From: Crossaster papposus
Lineage: Eukaryota; Echinodermata; Asteroidea; Velatida; Solasteridae
Assembly (NCBI GenBank): GCA_037893245.1
Contig: JBAIAA010000812.1
Coordinates: forward strand, 744,001 to 808,000
DNA: 64,000 bases
Direction of reading: 5' to 3'
Shown piece after piece: positions 46,491 through 54,132 of this stretch (position 1 is its first letter; each line of letters begins with the position of its first letter). A program made the translations under genes and the position numbers. The notes under the pieces were generated by a model. The model saw only the letters and a list, made by a program, of their open reading frames with translations, had not been told where the DNA came from and searched no databases.

Positions 46491-46850
46491 GCGGTGTTAG
46501 GACACGGTTGGTGCTGTTGCTGCACACACGGCGGAATAAACCCCCACCAGCCGGAAGGAGTACATGACGAGAAGTCGGATGAGTCGATGCTGGGCGAGGA
46601 GTGAAGTTTACATGTACACCTGACGGACGCAGGAGACTAGGAGGGCATAGCTGGTTTCATCGGAGGGCGTTGACCGAAGGCGTGGACGCGTAATGGACTG
46701 TCGAGACGACGGTGATGTGATAGGCATTTAATTATATGTTTCTTTGCTCCTGTATGAAGCTAGTACAATCGTATGTGCCCTTTGCTTTGTTCACAATTTT
46801 TAAGGGATTTTTGTAATTCTGTATTGTTAATGTAATTTTAGTTTGAAATT

Positions 46851-47849
46851 ATGGCCTCGGAGGAACAGGTCCAGCAGCTGCGCAAAGAGTTGGCCGAAAA
46901 GGTCAAACTTCTTGAAACGGAGCAAGCGAAATCACTAGGGGGAAAAGCTGAGCGCGCAATTCTTGAAGCACGCTTAGAGGAAGCACGCTCGGGTAAGGCC
47001 TCCCATCCGCGTTATCTAAGCAGGGAACGCAAAGTTGAACAATTTGCGGCCACGGCTGGAGATATTGACGTTGCAATATGGGTGGAGGATATGCAAGAGG
47101 CTATCCATGCGCGTAAATATCCTACTGCTGAGGCCGCGGATTTTGTGTGGGACAACCTGCAGGGTGATGCCAAACTAGAAATACGGTACCAGGGGGGAGA
47201 AGTACGCAGAGACCCTGAGAGAATTTTTGAGTGTTTAGTTCAAGCTTTTGGTCAGCGCGAATCTGCGACCGAACTACGCGCAGAATTCTATCGCCGGTGC
47301 CAAGCACAAACAGAGAGCTTGCAAACGTTTTCACTGGGCCTCATGCAATTATACAATAGAGTACAACGGCGGAACAGTCACGCCGTTGAAGACCGTGAAA
47401 GCTCACTCAAGGGGCAGTTTACAACTGGGGTACGAGATAAGGGGCTGCGCAGGGAGCTTAGGCGTCTGGAAATAGAGGACCCAGACCTACCATTTGTAGA
47501 GTTCCGCGACCGCGCCATCCGTTGGCTTGGTGAAGATCCACCACCGCGAACCACAAATTTAGTGCGCGAGATAGAAGCACAGCCAGCCGCAGCAACCGTC
47601 GAGAAAATCGAAACAAACGGGTTGCAGACTCTCTGTGAGCGCGTTTCTAAATTGGAGCAGGGGCGCGCAGAACAAAGTGAAAAACTTGATAAGATTCTTG
47701 GTGTACTGCAACAGAACACAGAGCGCCGCCCTGGTCAAAGTGGGCAGATTAGATGCTATGGCTGCAAGCAGCTAGGCCATATCCGTAGAAATTGTCCCCA
47801 AAATGCCACCCACAACGCCCCATCAAACTCCCAACCCCCACAGCATTGA
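46851..47849 (+). CDS. gag: Gag polyprotein
   Basis: 332 residues. Begins with a coiled-coil-like, charged N-terminus (residues about 1-45, heptad-like L/E/K), then a capsid-like helical region (about 60-230: W-V-E-D-M..A, F-V-W-D-N-L-Q-G-D-A, and F-G-Q-R-E-S typical of Gypsy Gag). It ends with one CCHC zinc knuckle (C-Y-G-C-K-Q-L-G-H-I-R-R-N-C, residues about 303-316) for RNA packaging. The start codon is the first ATG after the primer site in a frame open to 47,849. It overlaps the next ORF by 58 bp in the -1 frame, so protease and Pol are probably made by -1 frameshifting. Complete. Confidence 0.9.
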   Translation: MASEEQVQQLRKELAEKVKLLETEQAKSLGGKAERAILEARLEEARSGKASHPRYLSRERKVEQFAATAGDIDVAIWVEDMQEAIHARKYPTAEAADFVWDNLQGDAKLEIRYQGGEVRRDPERIFECLVQAFGQRESATELRAEFYRRCQAQTESLQTFSLGLMQLYNRVQRRNSHAVEDRESSLKGQFTTGVRDKGLRRELRRLEIEDPDLPFVEFRDRAIRWLGEDPPPRTTNLVREIEAQPAAATVEKIETNGLQTLCERVSKLEQGRAEQSEKLDKILGVLQQNTERRPGQSGQIRCYGCKQLGHIRRNCPQNATHNAPSNSQPPQH

Positions 47850-48373
47850 GTCAAGCCGTGGGTGGGGAAGTATGTGACTCAACAGATACTAGGGCAGAAG
47901 CCGTTTTAGAGAAAGCCGCGGGGAAGTGTCCACAGGCTGTGGTAGAGCTGGAAGGGGTTAAGACCCATTGTTTGCTGGATTCAGGAGCAGAAGTTTCTAC
48001 GTTAACTGAGGAATTCTTCAGGCAACACTTTCAGTGCGACACAACAGGTTTGGTGGACACTACTCCGTGGTTGAAGATAACTGCTGCCAATGGTCAAGGC
48101 ATACCATATCTGGGGTATGTGGAGTTGGACCTGCGTGTGGGAGGGCGCTGCTTCCAGGGGTTAGGGTTCTTGGTCGTCAAGGATTCTGCCGACCCTGGCA
48201 TGCGTCAGAGAAAACAGCAGGTTCCGGGGATCATTGGTAGCAATATTCTTCGCAGGTTGTCTGGGGAGTTGCAAGAGTTGGATGGTGATGCTTCAGTGGC
48301 CGAGTTGGCTAAAGTTTTACAGTTGTACTTGGCACCACTCAGACGAGTAGAAGCATCCTGTGGTAATGGGTGA
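47792..48373 (+). CDS. Aspartic protease region (pro) of the Gypsy element
   Basis: Frame -1 relative to gag. Residues about 60-75 hold the aspartic protease active site L-L-D-S-G-A-E-V-S, and about 150 the I-I-G-S-N-I-L flap-end motif that closes the fold. Translation probably enters by frameshift within 47,792-47,849, so the ATG shown need not be used. It ends at TGA 48,371 while the homologous reading continues in another frame (see pol), so one small indel near 48,360 is likely, or a second recoding site. Confidence 0.85.
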   Translation: MSPKCHPQRPIKLPTPTALSQAVGGEVCDSTDTRAEAVLEKAAGKCPQAVVELEGVKTHCLLDSGAEVSTLTEEFFRQHFQCDTTGLVDTTPWLKITAANGQGIPYLGYVELDLRVGGRCFQGLGFLVVKDSADPGMRQRKQQVPGIIGSNILRRLSGELQELDGDASVAELAKVLQLYLAPLRRVEASCGNG

Positions 48374-49448
48374 GGACAGAGGCATTATTGGTTTGGTCCG
48401 GACATCTACTGATGGGCCAGTTCGGATTCCGTCGAGATCAATGGTGGTACTTGCAGGCACTGGGAGGCATCATGGTGAGGCTTACAATGCTCTGGTTGAA
48501 CAAGTGGATTCATCCCAAGGGTCTATCCCACGGGATGTGTTCATCATTCCGTCCCTCTCAAGGGTGGTGGATGGCTGCGTGCCTATGCGTGTAGTAAACT
48601 TGGGAAGGGATGATGTCTTGCTCCAGCCACGGGCTTGTGTAGGAGTGATGTACGAAGCCATTGTTGAGAGAGAGGAGTGTCCTGGGTTGACCCAAGTTAG
48701 TGACAGGGAAGTACTAATAGGCCAAGTTGAGACACATGTAGAGGATCAGGCTAAGGTTGACAAGCTCCTTGAGATGCTTGATCTAGGGGACAGCACTGAC
48801 CTCACGGAGGAGCAATCCTTTCAGTTGAGGAGGATGCTGGAGAAGCACATTCAGGCGTTTAGTTTGAATGAACATGACTTCGGTTACTGTGACCGAATCA
48901 AGCACACCATTCCGCTGACAGACACTACACCTGTACGACTACCACATCGGCACATCCCACCTCAGCTCCAGCCAGAAGTGAGGGAACACCTCAAGAAGTG
49001 GGCAGGTCAGGGCATAATTAGACCTAGCACTAGTCCCTATGCCTCTGCATTGGTGCTAGTGAAGAAGAAAGATGGTAGCCTCAGGTTATGCGTCGATTAT
49101 CGTCAACTAAATGCGAAGATCCGACAAGACGCGTATCCACTTCCTAGAATCGAGGAGGCCTTGGAGTCACTACATGGGTCGCGCTATTTCAGCTCGCTCG
49201 ACCTTGCGTCTGGTTACTTGCAATGTGCAATGGAGGAGGGCGACATCCATAAGACGGCGTTCCGAGTTGGCAGCGGGGGACTGTACGAGTTCACGCGGAT
49301 GCCCTTTGGGCTATGCAATGCCCCTGCTAGCTTTCAACGCCTAATGGAGGCCTGTCTCCAGGACCAAAATTATCAGACGTTGCTGCTGTACCTGGACGAT
49401 GTGCTTGTTATTTCCAAAGACATCGATGAGATGCTTAGTCCAGGCTAG
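48360..49448 (+). pseudogene. pol: Pol, first part: reverse transcriptase up to the catalytic YLDD, truncated by nested element
   Basis: From about 48,740 the frame shows the RT entry (H-T-I-P-L-T-D), I-I-R-P-S-T-S-P-Y-A-S, L-R-L-C-V-D-Y-R-Q-L-N, S-S-L-D-L-A-S-G-Y (first catalytic Asp), M-P-F-G-L-C-N-A-P-A-S-F-Q-R-L-M and L-Y-L-D-D-V (the other two Asp). The Pol frame then hits the inserted element at 49,436 and stops at 49,448. It resumes without loss of frame at 54,133 once the insert and one GCT are set aside. The start at 48,360 is GTG only because the preceding frame is shifted. Confidence 0.9.
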
Positions 49449-49765
49449 AGAGCAAGGAACCTTGTTTTTTTATATATACAATGTTTTTTGATGGTTTCTT
49501 ATCAATTCGAGGGTGCTGATTCCAAATCCGATGAGTGCCAGACGCGAAACCTTGAGCATTTTTCGTAAAACGCGAAAATTCAAAATGGCCGCCAAAATGG
49601 CCGCCAAATCATGAAAACGCTTATTATATGGCCATTTAAAAGGTTATTTGATGTTTTCTTGTCAAATCGAGGGTGCTGAATCCGAATCCGATGAGTGCCA
49701 GACGCGAAACCTTGAGCATTTCTCGTAAAACGCGAAAAATTCAAAATGGCCGCCAAAATATATCA
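49436..49765 (+). repeat. Left terminal inverted repeat with two subterminal units
   Basis: After the 13-bp perfect terminus, the unit (GAGGGTGCTGA...CGAAACCTTGAGCATT...GGCCGCC) occurs at about 49,508-49,670 and about 49,670-49,765. The serine-rich ORF starts in the last few bases. Confidence 0.85.
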
Positions 49766-50421
49766 GATATCCAACATGTCAAAACTCAGCAGAAGCAAAT
49801 CCAGCAAGAGCAAGAGCAAGTCCAGCCAGCCACCACCGTCTCCGTCTCCATCCAGTTCGTCCTCAAGTATACCCTGCGGGCAACCTTCACCACTTGGCAG
49901 CGATGATGAATCTCTTCTTCTATCCCTAGAATTAGACGATCAACCCGGCCCATCCACTTCTAGCAACACACCACAGGTCTCCGGCTCCCACCGTCTACCA
50001 GAGACAAAATTCAAAGAGGTAAAAGCTTTAGCAGAAACGATCAACATTTTGACCTCTGCTAAACCTCAATCGACAGATACAATCTTTGTCCATACATGTG
50101 AAGACCGCCACACCACCTCCATACCTGGAAACCAAGGTAAAGCCACCAAGACCACACCGATCGGTGCAACTCCAGAAATCGTTCACAGAACGTTGGAGTA
50201 AATTGCAGAGCCGTACATCGCTGCTTTTTACAAAAGTCGCACTTGAAGAGTACGAACACCAACTCAACCTGGCGGAGTCGAGATACACCGACACAAGACG
50301 AGCTGCTCAGGAAAAGCTCGCTGAATACCAAGGCCAAGACCACCAAACAGCACAACAGTTGCTGAGTTTCTTCACAAGGCCCCGACGATCAAGAGGCATC
50401 AAGAGGAAACATCCGTACTAA
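49746..50421 (+). pseudogene. Upstream ORF of the RT element: serine/lysine-rich protein, frame-shifted, function unknown
   Basis: First frame (49,746-50,201): an S/K-rich stretch and S/P-rich low complexity, then about 80 residues without a known domain. The second frame (50,086-50,421) continues with a likely coiled-coil stretch (Y-E-H-Q-L-N-L-A-E-S-R...A-A-Q-E-K-L-A-E-Y) and a basic end (R-G-I-K-R-K). The two overlap by 116 bp, which suggests one protein broken by an indel. Its place before an RT suggests an ORF1-like nucleic-acid-binding protein, by inference only. Confidence 0.55.
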
Positions 50422-50541
50422 GAATCTCTTCAACCACAATAAACCAAACGGTCTTTTTCAAGACCACCACAACTTCTCAAAAGAGATAAACCGTTTTTCT
50501 TGTTTACATTGTGCCCCATTTAATTTCCACACAGGAAAACA

Positions 50542-52107
50542 ATGGCAAGAAGAAACCTAAATAAAGAAAGAAAGAGATCCCTTAGCCAACAAAAATCAAA
50601 CCTTTTCTCTGGCAAATGCAAAAGCAAAAAAGCCAAATCCAATCAACAACAACAACAATTATTAGCAGAACAATGCGAATCATTTATAACCAACCTATCC
50701 AAAGCAACATTATCGCATACCGAGAAAATTGCTTTAGGAAAAGGCCTCAACTTCGTTCCCACTCCTGCTAAACCACACCGAACATCACTCGTGAGTGAAA
50801 TAAAGACATTCAATCGAAAACTTCGAGTTGCTTTCCTAATGCGTAACAAACGCTCTAAAAAACATCCTTTTAAACCACCATCAAACTGGTTTCCAATATC
50901 CACACCTAGCGCAACGCTAGAAGAATACCTGGAAGCCACTAAATTCGAACTGGCCCACATAAGGCTAAGAAAACAAGAAAGGAACTTGACAAAACAAGAA
51001 CAATCCGCCATACGCAACCTCAAAAACAACCCCGATATCGTAGTCAAACCATATGACAAAGGTAGAGGCATATGTATAATGAACCACACAGACTATCTAC
51101 AAGTGGGTTACCGCCATCTTGAGTCCCATCATTACACGCAGCTGGACCAGGATATTACCCATGAAACCACAACTATGGTTCACAACACACTGACACAAAT
51201 GAGAAACAACGGTCACATCGACAACAATATTCTGAAATACCTCGACCCACTTCAACAGAAGTGCCAATGTCCAACAATGTATTTTCTCCCAAAAATACAC
51301 AAAACTCCACCACAAGGAGAACCATTTGTTGGACGACCAATCATAAGCGGCTGCACAAGTCCTACAGCCAAAATTTCAGAATACATAGACTATTTTCTCC
51401 TTCCAATTGTAACCGCGCAATCCACATATGTCCGCGACACAGCAGACATTTTTCGCAGACTAGAAGGGAAAACATTCTCACAAAAAGCTCTAATCGCTAG
51501 CATAGACGTTGTTTCCATGTACACAAATGTCCGACAAGCGGAAGCAATCGATTGTGTTTGCAATGCCCTAGAAAATACCAATCACAACTATACCATCACA
51601 AAGCCACCATCAACATATATCCAAAAACTTCTGGAACTCATCCTCGGTCGCAACTGCTTCCAATTCGGAAACAAGTTCTTTCTCCAGAAAATTGGTTGTG
51701 CAATGGGCTCCACATCGAGCCCTGAAATATGTGATATCACCCTACACGAATTCGAGAAGAAAATAACCCATAAAGCGGATAATATCCTAACAATCCCATG
51801 GTGGCGCTATAGAGACGACATACTGGTCATCTACAATGGTACTCTGGACGAATTCAAAAATCTCGTCACAGAAATGAACAAGATGCACCCAACGTTAAAG
51901 TTCACATACGAAGCCTCTGAATCATCTATCAACTACCTTGACTTAACCATCTTCAAAGGAGATCGTTTTCGAAAAACAGGAATCCTAGACACAAAAGTCT
52001 ATATAAAACCAACGGAAACCTTCCAATATCTCCACAAAACATCATCCCACCCACCCCACGTTTTCAAAGCGTTCATTTACGGAGAATTAAACACTCCGAT
52101 ACGCTAG
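50542..52107 (+). CDS. Penelope-like reverse transcriptase
   Basis: 521 residues. Motifs: K-P-Y-D-K-G-R-G (about 169-176), P-K-I-H-K (250-254), G-R-P-I-I-S-G-C-T-S-P (264-274), A-S-I-D-V-V-S-M-Y-T-N (319-329, first catalytic Asp), G-C-A-M-G-S-T-S-S-P (385-394), Y-R-D-D-I-L-V-I-Y (423-431, catalytic DD) and Y-L-D-L-T (465-469). The D-K-G, P-K-I-H-K, G-R-P-I-I-S and A-M-G-S motifs with this spacing are those of Penelope-like elements, not of LTR or non-LTR enzymes. The N-terminus is basic with a Q run. A single extra A near 52,092 shifts the frame; a thumb-like continuation (Y-A-R-N-T-N-N-K-D-D...R-G-Y) is readable in the next frame. Hence catalytic residues are intact but the C-terminus is lost. 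The first ATG after a stop was taken as start. Confidence 0.85.
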   Translation: MARRNLNKERKRSLSQQKSNLFSGKCKSKKAKSNQQQQQLLAEQCESFITNLSKATLSHTEKIALGKGLNFVPTPAKPHRTSLVSEIKTFNRKLRVAFLMRNKRSKKHPFKPPSNWFPISTPSATLEEYLEATKFELAHIRLRKQERNLTKQEQSAIRNLKNNPDIVVKPYDKGRGICIMNHTDYLQVGYRHLESHHYTQLDQDITHETTTMVHNTLTQMRNNGHIDNNILKYLDPLQQKCQCPTMYFLPKIHKTPPQGEPFVGRPIISGCTSPTAKISEYIDYFLLPIVTAQSTYVRDTADIFRRLEGKTFSQKALIASIDVVSMYTNVRQAEAIDCVCNALENTNHNYTITKPPSTYIQKLLELILGRNCFQFGNKFFLQKIGCAMGSTSSPEICDITLHEFEKKITHKADNILTIPWWRYRDDILVIYNGTLDEFKNLVTEMNKMHPTLKFTYEASESSINYLDLTIFKGDRFRKTGILDTKVYIKPTETFQYLHKTSSHPPHVFKAFIYGELNTPIR

Positions 52108-52870
52108 AAACACCAACAACAAGGATGATTACAAAAACAAAGTCAAATCTTTCTCAGAGAAACTAGCCACCAGAGGTTACAACCTCACGGAAATTGAAAA
52201 GCAACAACCAAAGTATCGCATTTCGATAGAACCAGATTGATACACGGAACCGTAGTGAAAGACAAATCCAAACAAATTCCACTTGTCTTCTACTCTTCTC
52301 CACTACGTACAACCCAGCCATCAACCACCGTGACTTACATCAAGCAGTTAACAAACATTGGAACTTGATCCAAGGAAATGAAATACTCTCGGAAATATTT
52401 CCTAAACCTCCGTTCATTGCCTTCCGAAAAGCCAAAAACATCCGGGAAAAACTAATACGAGCCAAATTACCACAAATGCTCAAACCATTCCCACCCAACT
52501 CCGGCTTTGAAGAACTTATTGAACATGATCAAACCCTCAACATACTGCTCTCTTTACTAGAGGAACAACACGGAACCAACTAAAAGTACATGGCTTTGTT
52601 CCAAACATTTCCAATTCACGATCACTGATTGGACCACACCAAACCCACACACCTTGCGAGTTAGAACCGATTCCTTACCATGGAATCACCTACCTGCAAC
52701 TGACGAGTGTCATAACAGTAAAGACACGAAAGCACTGCTATTGCTAACACAAGAGAATTTGCGATTACAATTCTCCCCTCGCACCCCAAATAAAATCACA
52801 TTTGATTTATCTTATACCAACTACGGTCATCTAGTCTTTCGTGTTCGCCCACTCCATTTATTTCGGACAT
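52098..52870 (+). pseudogene. C-terminal remnants of the Penelope-like RT protein
   Basis: Readable pieces are the thumb-like segment at about 52,098-52,235, then Y-N-P-A-I-N...H-W-N-L-I-Q-G-N, and F-R-K-A-K-N-I-R-E-K-L-I-R-A-K-L at 52,320-52,480, which corresponds to the conserved F-R-R-(A/S)-K-N-L-R-D-x-L-V-x-A-K-L of Penelope proteins. In endonuclease-bearing Penelopes a GIY-YIG domain follows; none is seen in any frame to 52,870. The region is broken by several frameshifts. Confidence 0.65.
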
Positions 52871-52969
52871 AACGGGCGTAGACTGATTCGTGCTTAATTA
52901 ATCCATACAAGTCACAGAGAGAGAAATATAATGTCACTGGATGGGAAAGCGCCATCATTCTCTTAAACC

Positions 52970-53515
52970 ACGTCCACAATCCGTTTTTCAGTTTCCGAAA
53001 AAGAGCGCTAGAGGAAAAACGGGTTAGGGTTATATATAGAAAAGGTAGAAGGGACAGCTGAGAGGCCCATAATCCAAATTTAAGGGGAAATTTGTTTTGG
53101 GTAAGCGAGAAAAATGAGTATTTAGTCAAAGTTTGTTAACTACACGAAGACAAAGGAATGTCCACAGTACGTATGTAAGGTAAAGCTGTGTGGGTGAGCG
53201 TGAGTTAGTCTTGCATACGCACTGTGGACCTCCGAACAATATAGGTCCATACGATGCGGGAAGAGGTTACGGTTTGTGGACTTGCACACGTCCACAATCC
53301 GTTTTTCAGTTTCCGAAAAAGAGGCCTAGAGGAAAAACGGGTTAGGGTTATATATAGAAAAGATAGAAGGGACAGCTGAGAGGCCCATAATCCTAATTTG
53401 AGGGTAAATTTGTTTTGGGGAAGCGAGAAAAATGAGTATTTAGTCAAAGTTTGTTAACTACACGAATACAAAGGAATGTCCACAGTACGTATGTAAGGTA
53501 AAGCTGGGTGTGTGT
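52970..53515. repeat. Two direct repeats of about 220 bp, 315 bp apart
   Basis: CACGTCCACAATCCGTTTTT, CGAAAAAGAG, AAACGGGTTAGGGTTATATA, and GGGACAGCTGAGAGGCCCAT through to GTCCACAGTACGTATGTAAG occur at about 52,970-53,190 and 53,284-53,515 with few changes. Both contain GGGTTAGGGTTA. Confidence 0.85.
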
Positions 53516-53624
53516 GAGTGTTTGTGTAATTGTTTGCGGGTGATAATTGCACATTTAGAAAAAAACCTCTGAGGTCTGAAATCGTGCTCATTAATGGTTT
53601 TATTAAATGTGTAATTAAATTTAT

Positions 53625-54129
53625 TTGGCGGCCATATTGGCGGCCATTTTGAATTTTCGCGTTTTACGAAAAATGCTCAAGGTTTCGCGTCTGGCACTCA
53701 TCGGATTCGGATTCAGCACCCTTGATTTGACAAGAAAATATCAAATAACTTTTTAAATGGCCATATAATAAGCGTTTTCATGATTCGGCGGCCATTTTGG
53801 CGGCCATTTTGAATTTTTTCACGTTTTACGAAAAATGCTCAAGGTTTCGCGTCTGGCACTCCTCGGATTCGTATTCAGCACCCTCAATTTGACAAGAAAA
53901 CATCAAATAACCTTTTTAATAGCCATATAATAAGCGTTTTCATGATTTGGCGCCCATTTTGGTGGCCATTTTGAATTTTCGCGTTTTACGAAATATGCTC
54001 AAGGTTTCGCGTCTGGCACTCATCGGATTTGGATTCAGCACCCTCGAATTGACAAGAATCACTCAAAAAACATTGTATATATAAAAAAACATGGTTCAGT
54101 CCCTTTCCTATGGGGCCTAGCCTGGACTA
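53625..54129 (-). repeat. Right terminal inverted repeat with three subterminal units
   Basis: The same terminus and about 165-bp units in inverse orientation, three copies here against two on the left. It carries an additional GGCCCCATAGGAAAGGGACT segment just inside the terminus that the left end lacks or has altered. Confidence 0.85.
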
Positions 54130-54132
54130 GCT

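Larger units (their letters stand above)
49436..54129 (+). mobile_element. 4.7-kb element with inverted termini carrying a Penelope-like reverse transcriptase
   Basis: The ends are TAGTCCAGGCTAG and its exact inverse, followed by imperfect inverted homology (TTTTTTTATATATACAATG) and then about 165-bp subterminal repeats (GAGGGTGCTGAATCC, CCAGACGCGAAACC, AAAATGGCCGCC). There are two units at the left and three at the right, in inverted sense. It is flanked by a 3-bp duplication GCT (49,433-49,435 and 54,130-54,132), and its removal rejoins the Gypsy pol frame exactly, so the boundaries are sound. Inside: a serine-rich ORF, a Penelope-type RT, broken ORFs after it, and two 315-bp-spaced direct repeats. 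No transposase, GIY-YIG endonuclease or recombinase is recognised. Confidence 0.9.

Noticed and set aside
47792..47849. Specific -1 slippery heptamer in the gag-pro overlap
   Set aside because: CCCCAAAA is present in this area but not in the phase needed for a standard X-XXY-YYZ slip; no site is claimed.
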